Assembly: GCA_964602735.1 (NCBI GenBank) | Contig: CAZRRV010000008.1 | Coordinates: 1-44,435 of the forward strand | From: CAZRRV01 sp964602735 | GTDB lineage: Bacteria > Bacillota > Clostridia > Oscillospirales > Acutalibacteraceae | Direction: 5' to 3' | Length of the DNA stretch: 44,435 bases | Shown here: positions 15,219-24,847 of the stretch, piece after piece | Position numbering within the stretch: the stretch's first letter is position 1 | Layout: every line of letters begins with the position of its first letter | Notes under the pieces: generated by a model | The model's database searches: none | What the model saw: only the letters and a program-made list of their open reading frames with translations | What the model was told of the DNA's origin: nothing | Position numbers and translations under genes: made by a program

Positions 15219-16547
15219 ATGCAGACGATTATCGCCGATTTCGCGCGGCATACGGGTAACATAAAACCGATGCACGCGGTAAACAACGGGCCCGTTTACC
15301 GGGACACCGACGACCAGAGCAATTTCAATTTAACCGAGTACCGCGAAGCGGGATTTCCTTTCGCGCGTACCCACGACGCGAGTTTCTTCTCTACCTACGG
15401 CGGCGAACACACGGTGGATATTCGCGCCGTTTTCCCGAATTTCGATGCGGACGCGAACGACCCGGCGTCATACGATTTCGCGTGTACCGACGAATATCTT
15501 CGTGTTATCTCGCTTACGAAAACCAAAGTATTCTACCGGCTCGGCTCGAGAATTGAACATGAAGTTAAAAAATACGGCACACTGCCGCCAAAAGATTTTC
15601 GCAAATGGGCCGTTATATGCGAACATATTATCCGCCATTACACGGAAGGATGGGCAAACGGATTTTATTACGACATTCCCTACTGGGAAATATGGAACGA
15701 ACCCGATCTTGACGAAACCAGAGACAACAAAAAAACCTGGGGCGGCACGAGAGAGCAGTTTTTCGAGCTTTACGATATAACCGCAAAACATTTGAAGGCA
15801 TGTTTCCCCCGCCTGAAAATCGGCGGCCCCGCGCTGGCGGGCAATCTTGAATGGGCGGAAGCTTTCCTGGCACAGCTCGACGCGCCCCTCGATTTCTTTT
15901 CGTGGCATATTTACGCCACCGAACCGGCGAAAGTTCTGAAAAAGGCCGAAGCGGTTCACGGGCTTTTGAATAAGTACGGCCGCGGCAACGCCGAAAGCAT
16001 TTTGAACGAATGGAATTATGTAAGCTCTTTCAAAGGCGAGGGTATGGTGGAATCGATAATAGCCGAGAAAGGGCTTAAAGGCTCGTCGTTCAATACCGCC
16101 GTTATGGCGGAATGCCAGAAGAGCAGCGTAGATATGCTTATGTATTACGACGCGAGGCCATGCGGGATGAACGGCCTGTTCGATACTGACATTCACTCAA
16201 AAACGCTTAAAGGCTATTATTCGCTTAAAGCGTTTAATACACTTTACGAACTCGGCGGCGAGGTTAAAACCGAAGCGGAGGCACCGTTGTACGCCGTCGC
16301 CGCGTCGAACGGCGATACCGCCGCGCTGCTTTTCACAAGTTATTGCGATACACAGCCCGCGCCGTGTACCGTTGAACTGCAACTGCGGAATTTTTCCGCC
16401 GGCGGCAATGTTCGACTTTGCGAATATCTGCTTGATGAAACGCATGATCTGACGCCCGTAACCGAAAAAACCGTAACCGGCGGCGTGATAACCGAAACAG
16501 TAGATGTAAACCCGTATTCGACGGTGCTGATAACACTGAAGCGGTAA
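15219..16547 (+). CDS. GH39-family glycoside hydrolase (beta-xylosidase-like)
   Basis: A 442-residue retaining glycosidase of the GH39/clan GH-A type: a (beta/alpha)8 barrel (about 1-340) and a small C-terminal beta domain. The acid/base glutamate lies in YWEIWNEPDL and the nucleophile in SILNEWNY, both at the ends of predicted barrel strands; SWHIYA is another conserved active-site segment. No signal peptide is visible, so it acts in the cytoplasm on imported oligosaccharides (inference). I chose ATG at 15219, six bases after GGAGGA; another ATG two codons earlier abuts that signal. Substrate could be xylo-oligosaccharide or another pentoside or uronide. Confidence 0.85.
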   Translation: MQTIIADFARHTGNIKPMHAVNNGPVYRDTDDQSNFNLTEYREAGFPFARTHDASFFSTYGGEHTVDIRAVFPNFDADANDPASYDFACTDEYLRVISLTKTKVFYRLGSRIEHEVKKYGTLPPKDFRKWAVICEHIIRHYTEGWANGFYYDIPYWEIWNEPDLDETRDNKKTWGGTREQFFELYDITAKHLKACFPRLKIGGPALAGNLEWAEAFLAQLDAPLDFFSWHIYATEPAKVLKKAEAVHGLLNKYGRGNAESILNEWNYVSSFKGEGMVESIIAEKGLKGSSFNTAVMAECQKSSVDMLMYYDARPCGMNGLFDTDIHSKTLKGYYSLKAFNTLYELGGEVKTEAEAPLYAVAASNGDTAALLFTSYCDTQPAPCTVELQLRNFSAGGNVRLCEYLLDETHDLTPVTEKTVTGGVITETVDVNPYSTVLITLKR

Positions 16548-16601
16548 ATACCGACAGCGGTTAGATTTATCATATCGGAACAGCGCGGGCGGAGCGAACA
16601 G

Positions 16602-16638
16602 AAAGACCGACGGGTATTACACCCTTCGGTCTTTTTTT
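16602..16638 (+). terminator. Terminator of GH39 gene
   Basis: AAAGACCGACGGG (16602-16614) pairs with CCCTTCGGTCTTT (16622-16634), with one G-T pair, and runs into seven T. Confidence 0.9.
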
Positions 16639-16681
16639 CGTATGGCGGAGCAGAATCTGACCGTATAAAACCGCGGAATTT

Positions 16682-18043
16682 CTACTCTTTCGCGTCTGTT
16701 GTGCCGTCGGCGGCGGGGGAATCGATTTTCTCGGCTCGAACGCGCTCGATTCTGCGTTCGTTCATCTCGATAACCGTAAACCGGTAGCCTTCGGATTCCA
16801 CGGCAACGGTTTCGCCCGATGCGGGGATTCTGCCGATTTCGCTCATTATAAAACCGCCTATGGTATCGTAATCCCCCTCGGGAAGTTTAATATGCAACAG
16901 ATCGTCGACTTCACCGATGTCGGTAACCCCGTCGACGGTAAATGTGGTTTCGTTTACCCGTTCCACTTCCTCGTCTTCATGATCGTATTCATCCTGCATA
17001 CTGCCGACAATCGATTCGAGAAGATCCTCCATGGTGACCAATCCGGCAACGCCGCCGTATTCATCGGCGACAATAACCATCTGCAATCTTTTTTCGGTCA
17101 TTTCCTCGAACAGGTCACTGCATCGCTTTGATTCGGGCACGAAGCACGCATCACGCATCAAACCGGAAATTTTAAGCGATTTATCGATCGTTTTCCCGCA
17201 GAATTTAAGCAAATCCTTTATATACACTATACCGCGGATATTGTCTAAGTCCTCTTCGTAAACGGGTATTCTCGAATATCCGAAATCCATGGCGGTTTTT
17301 ATAACCCGTTCGACCGGTTCACCTATTTCCACCGCCTCGATGTCGGTTCGGTGTGTCATTACATCTCCCGCGGAAATATCGTCGAACTCGAAGATATTGT
17401 TTATCATCTCTTTTTCGCTTTCTTCTATCGCGCCTTCTTCCTCGCCGGCGTCGACCATAAGCAGGATTTCCTCTTCCGTGACGCTTTCGTCACCGGCGTT
17501 GGGATCGAAACCCAAAACGCGCACGACAAGGTTGGTTGACGCCGAAAGTAATTTAACTACCGGTGCAAGAAGTTTTTTTATAAACAGCAAAACGCCCGCG
17601 ACCTTGAACGAAACCGCCTCGCTGCGCTGCATGGCAATCCGTTTCGGCGCGAGTTCACCGAACACCAGCGAAAAGAAAGAAATGACAAGAGTGACCGCTA
17701 CCATTGAAACAACGGAAAGGGCATTAAGCCCGGCCGAGCTCTCGACATGCATAAGCCTCGCGAGCGCCCTGGCAAGGGGATCGGCAAAATTCTCCGCCGC
17801 GGCGGCGGATGCCAAAAACCCCGCCAAAGTTACCCCGATTTGTATCGTGGACAAAAACTTTGACGAGTTTTCGGTTAATTTAAGAACTTTGGCTGCCCGT
17901 TTATCACCCTCCTCGGCCATTTTCTTGATTTTGTTTTCGTTAAGCGAGATAACGGCAATTTCGCTCATCGCGAAAAAAGCGTTGCAACCTATCAGCAGTA
18001 TAAGTATTACAATATCGAATACTATACCTGCGGGTCCGTCCAT
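16682..18043 (-). CDS. CNNM/CorC-family (HlyC/CorC) membrane protein
   Basis: A 453-residue membrane protein. The N-terminal CNNM transmembrane domain (about 1-195) has four hydrophobic segments and the conserved SEIAVISLN, TIQIGVTLAGFLASAAAAE and FGELAPKRIA motifs. It is followed by a CBS pair (about 215-340: VMTHRTDIEAV, FGYSRIPVYE, VADEYGGVAGLVTMEDLLE) and a C-terminal CorC/HlyC domain (about 355-440). Family members are implicated in Mg2+ (or other cation) efflux; the older hemolysin label is historical. ATG at 18043 follows AAGGAGTAG. It is monocistronic with its own promoter. Confidence 0.92.
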   Translation of the reverse strand: MDGPAGIVFDIVILILLIGCNAFFAMSEIAVISLNENKIKKMAEEGDKRAAKVLKLTENSSKFLSTIQIGVTLAGFLASAAAAENFADPLARALARLMHVESSAGLNALSVVSMVAVTLVISFFSLVFGELAPKRIAMQRSEAVSFKVAGVLLFIKKLLAPVVKLLSASTNLVVRVLGFDPNAGDESVTEEEILLMVDAGEEEGAIEESEKEMINNIFEFDDISAGDVMTHRTDIEAVEIGEPVERVIKTAMDFGYSRIPVYEEDLDNIRGIVYIKDLLKFCGKTIDKSLKISGLMRDACFVPESKRCSDLFEEMTEKRLQMVIVADEYGGVAGLVTMEDLLESIVGSMQDEYDHEDEEVERVNETTFTVDGVTDIGEVDDLLHIKLPEGDYDTIGGFIMSEIGRIPASGETVAVESEGYRFTVIEMNERRIERVRAEKIDSPAADGTTDAKE

Positions 18044-18078
18044 TCGTCACTACTCCTTAAAAATACGTGTTTCAACAT

Positions 18079-18106
18079 ATTATACTGCCCGCGGGAAAAA
18101 TGTCAA
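18079..18106 (-). promoter_or_regulatory. Promoter of CNNM/CorC gene
   Basis: On the minus strand, consensus TTGACA (18106-18101) and consensus TATAAT (18084-18079) are separated by 16 bases. A CCCGCGGG octamer sits in the spacer. Confidence 0.85.
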
Positions 18107-18265
18107 GTAAAAAAATCGCAAGGTACGGAAAGCAATGCCGACGGTAAAGCGCGAACACACTACCGCCGGCATATAACACACGATAAATCAAGAAAGCAGC
18201 CCGCGATGCGACAAAATACCGTAAAACCGCGACTGAACCGGCAACGGCAAATTACGCGGCATTTC

Positions 18266-19129
18266 TCAGGCTTTCCCCACCGATCCGAAAAGTTCCATCT
18301 TTTCCCTTACGGTTTCGCGAATGGCCTCGACGCCGGGCGCGAGAAGCTTTCTCGGATCGAAACCCTTGCCCGCAAGGTCTTTACCCTCTTCGATATATTT
18401 GCGAACCGCCGCGGCAAACGACAGCTGGCATTCGGTATTTACATTTATTTTCGAAACGCCGAGCGAAACGGCGGTTTTTATCATATCCGCCGGTATTCCG
18501 GTGCCCCCGTGAAGGACGAGCGGCATGGGATCGGTGAGTTTCGCGATTTCGCTTAACACATCGAATCTCAGCCCCGACCAGTTGGCGGGATATTTGCCGT
18601 GGATATTGCCTATTCCCGCCGCGAGCATTGTAACGCCCAAATCGGCGACCCTTTTGCACTCGGCCGGGTCGGCAACCTCGCCGCCGCCTATAACGCCGTC
18701 TTCCTCTCCGCCTATGGCGCCCACTTCGGCCTCAAGCGAAATTCCGAGTCTGCCCGTTATTTCGGCAAGTTCTTTTGTTTTTTCGATATTTTCTTCTATA
18801 GGATAATGCGACCCGTCGAACATAACGGAGGAGAAGCCCGCGTCGATACAGGCTTTGGCCGCATCGTAACTGCCGTGATCGAGATGCAGTGCCACGGGTA
18901 CCGTAATTTTAAGTTCCGTGAGCATACCGTTTACCATTCCCACAACGGTTCTGTAGCCGCACATATATTTGCCGGCGCCTTCCGATACGCCTAAAATGAC
19001 GGGCGACTGCAATTCCTCCGCGGTAAGCAGAATGGCTTTCGTCCACTCCAGATTATTTATGTTAAACTGACCTACCGCATACTTTCCCGCTTTCGCCTTC
19101 GTAAGCATTTCCCCGGCGGATACCAACAT
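18266..19129 (-). CDS. fba: Class II fructose-1,6-bisphosphate aldolase
   Basis: A 287-residue zinc-dependent aldolase that splits fructose 1,6-bisphosphate to DHAP and glyceraldehyde 3-phosphate in glycolysis. Visible signatures: QFNINN near the N-terminus, zinc and catalytic residues in LHLDHGSY, LEAEVGAIGGEEDG, GIGNIHGKYP and LHGGTGIP (zinc-ligand histidines), and the phosphate-binding INVNTE. The start ATG follows GGGGGAGA. The length fits the short FbaA/gatY-like branch, so tagatose-bisphosphate activity cannot be excluded, but no tagatose genes are nearby. It is monocistronic. Confidence 0.94.
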   Translation of the reverse strand: MLVSAGEMLTKAKAGKYAVGQFNINNLEWTKAILLTAEELQSPVILGVSEGAGKYMCGYRTVVGMVNGMLTELKITVPVALHLDHGSYDAAKACIDAGFSSVMFDGSHYPIEENIEKTKELAEITGRLGISLEAEVGAIGGEEDGVIGGGEVADPAECKRVADLGVTMLAAGIGNIHGKYPANWSGLRFDVLSEIAKLTDPMPLVLHGGTGIPADMIKTAVSLGVSKINVNTECQLSFAAAVRKYIEEGKDLAGKGFDPRKLLAPGVEAIRETVREKMELFGSVGKA

Positions 19130-19156
19130 AAAATCTCCCCCTTTTTACTTTATTAT

Positions 19157-19185
19157 ATTCTAACCCATATCCCCGAAAAAATCAA
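19157..19185 (-). promoter_or_regulatory. Promoter of fba
   Basis: On the minus strand, TTGATT (19185-19180), 17 bases, then TAGAAT (19162-19157). It begins about 30 bases upstream of the fba start. Confidence 0.8.
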
Positions 19186-19322
19186 CGACAAAATGCCGTC
19201 CTGTTCCGGAATTCAGGCCGTCGGGCAGCAAATATGCGGCGAAAGGACATTCGGATCCCGACTGACACGGTAACGGCACCGGCGGGCGCGCCGTCCAGAT
19301 ACCGTACGGAGTAAATACCGCC

Positions 19323-20603
19323 TCAACGCACGGCGCCGCCGCGGGAGGTTGTTCTCCCCTCTTTTTTTATCTCCCCGGCGCGGGTAAGCGCCCATTTGGT
19401 AGCGGGCGGCCCCAAAAGCTCGTAAATAAGCACCGCGAAAAGCGTTATATTGCGAACCATGCCTCCGTCGGCCTCGCCCAGCTGCATAGCCATTACCGAC
19501 ATTCCCAGCGCAACGCCCGCCTGCGGCAGCAGAGTAACGCCCAAATACCGGGTTATCATGGGGTCGCACTTCATTATTTTAGCGCTGCCCATAGCACCGA
19601 AATATTTCCCGAGCGAACGGGCTATAATGAACACGATGCCTATCGCGACAACCGACAGCGATGTGAAAACCGACAAATCGAGTTCGGCCCCCGAAAGGAC
19701 AAAAAACAGAATAAAAAGCGGCGCCGTCCACCGATCGCATCTCTCCATAAGTTCGGCCGAAAAATCGCAGCAGTTGCAGAAAATCGTTCCGAGCATCATA
19801 CACGACAGCAGCGAAGAAAAAGAGATTTTTATACCGCCGATACGGAACGAACAGAGCGAAATACCGGCTGTGACAAGTACAAAACACACCGCAAGGGAAA
19901 GCCTTTTGGAACGCGAATGGAAAAATCGTTCAAAATATGTAAGCAGCAGGCTCATTACCGCGCCCAGCAGCAATGACGCCGCAACCTGAATCAGCGGTTC
20001 GACGATAATCGAAACCGCGGAGGCGCTGCCCGTTTGCAACGCCATCGCAATGCCGAGCGAAACGGGGAAAATAACGAGCCCCACACCGTCGTCGAGAGCG
20101 ACAATGGGGAGAAGAATGTCGGTAAGCGGGCCCGAGGCTTTATACTGGCGGATAACCATTAAAGTCGCGGCCGGCGCGGTCGCCGCCGCAACGGCGCCCA
20201 ATGTAATCGCCGCGGGCAACGATATTACCGACGGAAATATAAAATGCAGACCGATAAGTGCCGCGTCAACCAAAACCGTCGCCGCAACTGCCTGTACAAC
20301 GCCTATAACGAGAGCCTGTTTCCCGGTGTTTTTAAGCTGCGACAGCCGAAATTCGTTCCCTATGGAAAACGCTATAAAACCGAGCGCCACATCGCTTATA
20401 ACCGAAAAATTTTCACATTCCGCAAGCGAATGAAAGCCAATCCCCGGTATTCCGAGTCTTCCTATTATAAAAGGTCCCAGCAACACGCCGGTTATAAGGT
20501 AGGCGGTTACGGCCGGCAACTTCACGAGTTTTGCCGCGCGCGACATAAGCAAACCGAATAAAATGCACGAACCCAAAGTCAGCAGTACAATACCATGTTC
20601 CAT
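19323..20603 (-). CDS. Cation:proton antiporter (Na+/H+ exchanger family)
   Basis: A 426-residue polytopic membrane protein with about 12-13 hydrophobic segments and the fold signatures of monovalent cation/proton antiporters: LPAVTAYLITGVLLGP in helix 2, GFIAFSIGNEF, a transport-site region with ATAPAATLMV and VALDDGVGLVIF (the paired Asp expected in the ion path) and LLPQAGVALGMS. There is no cytoplasmic RCK/TrkA-N domain. It probably exports Na+ or K+ for pH and ion balance. It is the last of three minus-strand genes, 81 bases after the lipid kinase, and may share their transcript. Confidence 0.85.
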   Translation of the reverse strand: MEHGIVLLTLGSCILFGLLMSRAAKLVKLPAVTAYLITGVLLGPFIIGRLGIPGIGFHSLAECENFSVISDVALGFIAFSIGNEFRLSQLKNTGKQALVIGVVQAVAATVLVDAALIGLHFIFPSVISLPAAITLGAVAAATAPAATLMVIRQYKASGPLTDILLPIVALDDGVGLVIFPVSLGIAMALQTGSASAVSIIVEPLIQVAASLLLGAVMSLLLTYFERFFHSRSKRLSLAVCFVLVTAGISLCSFRIGGIKISFSSLLSCMMLGTIFCNCCDFSAELMERCDRWTAPLFILFFVLSGAELDLSVFTSLSVVAIGIVFIIARSLGKYFGAMGSAKIMKCDPMITRYLGVTLLPQAGVALGMSVMAMQLGEADGGMVRNITLFAVLIYELLGPPATKWALTRAGEIKKEGRTTSRGGAVR

Positions 20604-20684
20604 AATTGCCTTTCATTTCCCCATACACTGTATCATATTCCGGCTCCGCCGGGAACCGGCGGAGCCGCATAACGCAAATCCATA

Positions 20685-21569
20685 TTACACGAGAATTTCA
20701 ACGGCTTTATTACGGTTCTCGATTATATTCTCGCCGGCGCCTTCGTCGTATTCGCCGTCGAGTGACCAGGGCATTTCACCGTCGGGAACAATTTTTATAT
20801 GTTTCGCGTGAGCGAAAACAATACATTCGCTGTTGCGAAAATCACGACCGGCAAGCGCAGATACAAGCTGACCGAACTGCGACGGGCTTTTGGGTCTCCT
20901 TATCAGCACGATTTCAAAATACCCGTCGTTGAAACTGACCAAATCGCGTTTAAGCCGCAAAACGCCTCCGAGCGATGTTGAGTTACATACCGCGCCGAAA
21001 ATATATTTTCCGCTTAAATTGTACTTATCGGCGCACACATTAACCGTATACTCCCGCAAATCGCCTAAATCGCGCAAACCCTCGATTAAATACGCCGAAT
21101 GCCCCAAAATATTTTTAATCTTCTGCGGAGTGGAGTAGGAAATCCTCGTAAACGCGCCGAACGACGCGGTGTATGTAAAATAGCGTTGGTTAAAAGATCC
21201 TATATCAATCGGAAGAGGATCGCCCTTTACGGTGCGTTTTACTTTTTTCCGAAAGCCGCCGCGGATACCGAGAGACGAAGCAAAATCGTTGGTGCTCCCC
21301 GCCGGTATATAACCGAGCCACGGGCGTTTTTCAATGCTCATCAGCCCGCTGACCGTTTCGTTAAGCGTTCCGTCGCCTCCGCAGCAAACGATTCTGTCGA
21401 ACCCGGCGGCTTTTTCCGTTACCGCCGCCGCCGCGTCGCCGCGTGCCGAGGTTTCAAACAGTTCGACACCGACATCATCGTACTTCTCGTAATAATTCAA
21501 TATGGAATATATGTTGCGCTTTCCGCTCATCCTTCCGGCTCTGGGATTTAGTATAAGCAGAATATTCAT
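20685..21569 (-). CDS. Diacylglycerol kinase-like lipid kinase
   Basis: A 294-residue DAGK catalytic-domain protein of the YegS/DgkB/BmrU group. It starts MNILLILNPRAG, and has the nucleotide-binding CCGGDGTLNE and the substrate-loop IPAGSTNDFA. The C-terminal beta-sandwich ends with GEMPWSLDGEY, whose DGE motif is conserved. It probably phosphorylates diacylglycerol or a related lipid at the membrane for lipid recycling. GGAGGGAA precedes the start. It lies 39 bases after the PASTA pseudokinase gene, suggesting an envelope-related operon. Confidence 0.88.
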   Translation of the reverse strand: MNILLILNPRAGRMSGKRNIYSILNYYEKYDDVGVELFETSARGDAAAAVTEKAAGFDRIVCCGGDGTLNETVSGLMSIEKRPWLGYIPAGSTNDFASSLGIRGGFRKKVKRTVKGDPLPIDIGSFNQRYFTYTASFGAFTRISYSTPQKIKNILGHSAYLIEGLRDLGDLREYTVNVCADKYNLSGKYIFGAVCNSTSLGGVLRLKRDLVSFNDGYFEIVLIRRPKSPSQFGQLVSALAGRDFRNSECIVFAHAKHIKIVPDGEMPWSLDGEYDEGAGENIIENRNKAVEILV

Positions 21570-21608
21570 ACATTTCCCTCCGGCTGCGACAATATACCGT
21601 AACCGACG

Positions 21609-23324
21609 TTAACCCCAGTAATCGCTGCTGTCTTCGTCATCCCCACCGTCATACGAATTTATATAGATAATCAGCCTTTCATCGGGCGATACCCTCGTCC
21701 CCGCCGAAACTTTGTCGCCTTTGCCGTTGCTCATCTCGATAACAACCGAAGGCGACTTGTCGTCATCGTACTTTTCGGCGAACTGTATAGATGTGCTGGG
21801 GAACCCGGCCTCGAACAGTTTTATTTTCGCCTCGTCTTCGGTACAGCCCACCAGATTGGGCACCGCGATTGTTTTCGGGCCGAGGCTTATGTACAGTTTC
21901 ACCGTGGCGCCCTCCGCGACCGGGGTGTTCGGCTCGGGATCCTGCTTTATAACATATCCGGCGGAGACATTGTTGCTGTATTCCTTATTTACAATCTCGA
22001 ATTTATAGTTATCGGTATAATCAAGATTCTCTAAAATATCGGCGTAGAGCTGACCGACAAATCGGGGCAACGGATCGGTATCCTCGCCCGATTCGACCGC
22101 GGAAACGCTCACGGTAGAAGACGATTCATCCGTACTTAAATCCGGCATTTTGCCGCCGGTGCGCCCGTCTCCCTCGCGCACGAAGAAAAACCATATCAAA
22201 CCGCCGGCTATAAGCAATACCGCCGCCGTAATCAAACCCGCGATAAGGCCGTATTTTTTGCCGCCCGAGCCTTTCTTTTTCTTTTTTTCTCCCCTGCCGC
22301 GATCTTCCTCTTCTTCTTCATACTCCCCGTCTTCGTCGTCCCCGTTTTCTTCATTTTTCACCGCGTTTCGCATCTGTATCGCCGCGCTTGTAAAATACGT
22401 TCGCAATTCGCCGGCGGACTGGATCCTGTCTTCCGGCAGAACCTGCAACGCCATCAGAAGCATTTCGAGAATATTCCGAGGCAGGGATTCGGCTATATGC
22501 CTAGGAATGCTTAAATTATCGTCGTTCATTCGCTGCGGCGCCTCTAACGGGGCGTTGCCGGTAAACGTGCGGTAAATCGTTGCGGCGATTCCGTAGACGT
22601 CGGTCCACGGCCCTACCGAACCCATACTGCCGTACTGTTCTATGGCAGCGTACCCCGGGAAAAGCTGCGGGGTTAAAAATCCGCCTTTAACCCTCGCGTC
22701 GCGCACGCAAAAGCCCGACAGGCGCAATCTGCCGTCGCGACAGACCACCAACGTATCCGCCGAAATACCGGCATGCACAATTCCGGCGTCGTGCAAAGTC
22801 TGCACCGATGAAACAAGAGGAGAAAAGAGCGCCTTTACCGCATCGAATTTCAATGTTCCGCCGCTGCGCGGAAGATATTCGCGCAGTGGTAATCCTCTTA
22901 ACCGCTCGTTCACGCAATACGCGGTATTGTTTTCCTCAAAAATATCGAGGGTGTTGAAAAGCGCCGACAGCCCGTTCAAACCGTACAGCGTTTTGTTAAG
23001 TTCGAGAAAATTCAGCAGCGTTTTGTTAAAATCGAGTTCATCGCCCTGATTTATAAGCACCCTGCTCTGGCTGCGCTCGCAGTGACCGACCGGAAAATAT
23101 TCGCGTATGTTCACCGCCATGTCGTTTTTCAAATCATACCCGATATATGTAATTCCCTCGCCGTTGTAATCGAGCGCTTTGCCGACAATGTAGCGATCTT
23201 TAAGACGGGTTTTCGGCATAAGGGCATTGGGATTTACGAGTTCGCCCGAATACCCGCATACGGGGCACGGACCGCCCGTTTTATTTTCATTCATGCAACC
23301 CATGCACAAATCGTCGATATTCAA
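21609..23324 (-). CDS. Membrane protein with degenerate Ser/Thr kinase domain and PASTA repeats
   Basis: About 571 residues. A zinc ribbon (CMGC...CPVCG) is followed by a protein-kinase fold (about 35-300), a charged linker with acidic and Lys-rich runs, one transmembrane helix (about 358-382) and two extracellular PASTA-like domains (about 415-555). The kinase domain keeps its overall pattern (GITYIGYDL, PGYAAIEQYG, GPWTDVYGIAATIYR), but VAIK reads VNIR, HRD reads HAG, and DFG reads SGF. Catalytic Lys and both key Asp residues are absent, so it should be a pseudokinase. PASTA domains bind peptidoglycan stem peptides in active homologues, suggesting a cell-wall sensor or scaffold. I chose TTG at 23324, after AAAGGGG; it begins MNIDDLCMGCMN. 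Confidence 0.85.
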   Translation of the reverse strand: MNIDDLCMGCMNENKTGGPCPVCGYSGELVNPNALMPKTRLKDRYIVGKALDYNGEGITYIGYDLKNDMAVNIREYFPVGHCERSQSRVLINQGDELDFNKTLLNFLELNKTLYGLNGLSALFNTLDIFEENNTAYCVNERLRGLPLREYLPRSGGTLKFDAVKALFSPLVSSVQTLHDAGIVHAGISADTLVVCRDGRLRLSGFCVRDARVKGGFLTPQLFPGYAAIEQYGSMGSVGPWTDVYGIAATIYRTFTGNAPLEAPQRMNDDNLSIPRHIAESLPRNILEMLLMALQVLPEDRIQSAGELRTYFTSAAIQMRNAVKNEENGDDEDGEYEEEEEDRGRGEKKKKKGSGGKKYGLIAGLITAAVLLIAGGLIWFFFVREGDGRTGGKMPDLSTDESSSTVSVSAVESGEDTDPLPRFVGQLYADILENLDYTDNYKFEIVNKEYSNNVSAGYVIKQDPEPNTPVAEGATVKLYISLGPKTIAVPNLVGCTEDEAKIKLFEAGFPSTSIQFAEKYDDDKSPSVVIEMSNGKGDKVSAGTRVSPDERLIIYINSYDGGDDEDSSDYWG

Positions 23325-23367
23325 AGTTACAATCCCCTTTCGAGCGATATAGCTTTCTACCCGTAAC

Positions 23368-23396
23368 ATTATACACGATAGTTTTCGCGATTTCAA
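23368..23396 (-). promoter_or_regulatory. Promoter of PASTA pseudokinase gene
   Basis: On the minus strand, TTGAAA (23396-23391), 17 bases, then consensus TATAAT (23373-23368). It is back to back with the mnmE promoter. Confidence 0.85.
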
Positions 23397-23422
23397 CGAA
23401 AAAATTTTTGCTCCGATCCGAA

Positions 23423-23451
23423 TTGAAATCGGTTCGGAAAAATGTTATACT
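23423..23451 (+). promoter_or_regulatory. Promoter of mnmE-mnmG
   Basis: TTGAAA (23423-23428), 17 bases, then TATACT (23446-23451), some 28 bases before the mnmE start. Confidence 0.85.
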
Positions 23452-23478
23452 TTAACAAAAAAGAACGGAGTGAACATA

Positions 23479-24843
23479 ATGGCGGAAACCGTTGCCGCGG
23501 TATCCACTCCTTACGGAGAGGGAGGAATAGGCATAGTGCGACTTTCCGGCGACAGAGCCGCCGAGATTGCCGACAGGGTATTCCGAAGCGTTTCGGGGCA
23601 AACCATAGCCGATCTTCCCGGTTACTCGGCTTTATACGGAGCCGTTTTCGACAAAGACGAAAAAATCGACGAAGCGATCGCGCTTCGGTTCCGCGCCCCG
23701 AAAAGCTATACGGGAGAGGATGTTGTGGAACTCTCGTGCCACGGAGGAAATTATGTCGTAAAACGGCTGCTGCGCGCGGTACTCTCCGCCGGAGCGGAAC
23801 CAGCCGGTCCGGGTGAATTTACCAAACGGGCGTTTTTGAACGGGAAGATGGATTTAAGCAGCGCCGAATCGGTAGCGGATATTATAACCGCCTCGAACGA
23901 ACGGGCGCTGCGCCGCGCCGTAAAAGACCGCGACGGGAGCGTATACCGGGCCGTAGCCGATATAAAGCAAAGGCTTACGCACTGTTCGGCGAGAATTGCC
24001 GCGTATTCCGACGAGCCGGACGAAGACGAAAATTTCAGCGGCATAGAACTGCTGCCCGGAGAACTGCGGTCGATATTCGACGATTTATCGAAACTTGTCA
24101 CCGATTACGACAACGGGAAAATCTGCAGAACAGGCATCGACACCGTAATAGTAGGCAAACCGAACGCGGGAAAATCAACGCTTATGAATCTGCTGTCGCG
24201 CCGTCAGCGTTCGATAGTATCCGACACCGCCGGAACGACAAGAGACATAATAGAAGATTCGGTAACGCTCGGAGAAATGAAACTTTGCCTCGCCGATACC
24301 GCGGGGCTCAGAGAGGCGGACAGCGAAGTGGAATCGGCGGGAGTGGAACGCGCAAAAGAACGCGCGTCAACCGCGGATTTACTGCTCGCCGTGCTCGACG
24401 CCCCGTCGGGGATTACCTCGGAAGACGAGGCGGTTTTATCTCTGTGCGAGGGAAAAAAATGCATAGTTCTGCCGAATAAAACCGACATCGGAAACGCGGT
24501 AAACACTAAGGCGCTGGAAACCCGAGGATTTACGGTAATCGAAATTTCCGCGAAAACCGGCGAAGGATGCGAACGGCTCGAGCCGGCAATCCAGGCACTG
24601 TTTTCGACGGACAATATCGATGAAAACAGCGTTATTCTCGCCAGCGAAAGGCAACGCGAATGCGTATTAAAGGCAAAAGCGGCAACTTACGAAGCGATTG
24701 AAGCGTTAAACCGCGGTATTACCTGCGACGCCGTAGGGGTTTTAATCGACGACGCAACCGCCTCTCTCGCGGAATTGACCGGGGAAAGCGTTACCGACGC
24801 GGTAACCGACGAAGTGTTCCGTTCGTTTTGTGTGGGAAAATAG
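23479..24843 (+). CDS. mnmE: tRNA modification GTPase MnmE
   Basis: A 454-residue K+-activated GTPase which, with MnmG, installs the 5-carboxymethylaminomethyl (or related) group on wobble uridine 34 of certain tRNAs. The N-terminal tetrahydrofolate-binding domain begins MAETVAAVSTPYGEGGIGIVR. A helical domain houses the G domain (about 220-375) with GKPNAGKST, SDTAGTTRD, LADTAG and NKTD. The C-terminal end, FRSFCVGK, carries the C-(I/L/V)-G-K motif that is catalytically needed. I chose ATG at 23479, eight bases after GGAG; a GTG three codons earlier overlaps that signal. It is followed by mnmG four bases later. Confidence 0.97.
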   Translation: MAETVAAVSTPYGEGGIGIVRLSGDRAAEIADRVFRSVSGQTIADLPGYSALYGAVFDKDEKIDEAIALRFRAPKSYTGEDVVELSCHGGNYVVKRLLRAVLSAGAEPAGPGEFTKRAFLNGKMDLSSAESVADIITASNERALRRAVKDRDGSVYRAVADIKQRLTHCSARIAAYSDEPDEDENFSGIELLPGELRSIFDDLSKLVTDYDNGKICRTGIDTVIVGKPNAGKSTLMNLLSRRQRSIVSDTAGTTRDIIEDSVTLGEMKLCLADTAGLREADSEVESAGVERAKERASTADLLLAVLDAPSGITSEDEAVLSLCEGKKCIVLPNKTDIGNAVNTKALETRGFTVIEISAKTGEGCERLEPAIQALFSTDNIDENSVILASERQRECVLKAKAATYEAIEALNRGITCDAVGVLIDDATASLAELTGESVTDAVTDEVFRSFCVGK

Positions 24844-24847
24844 AAAT

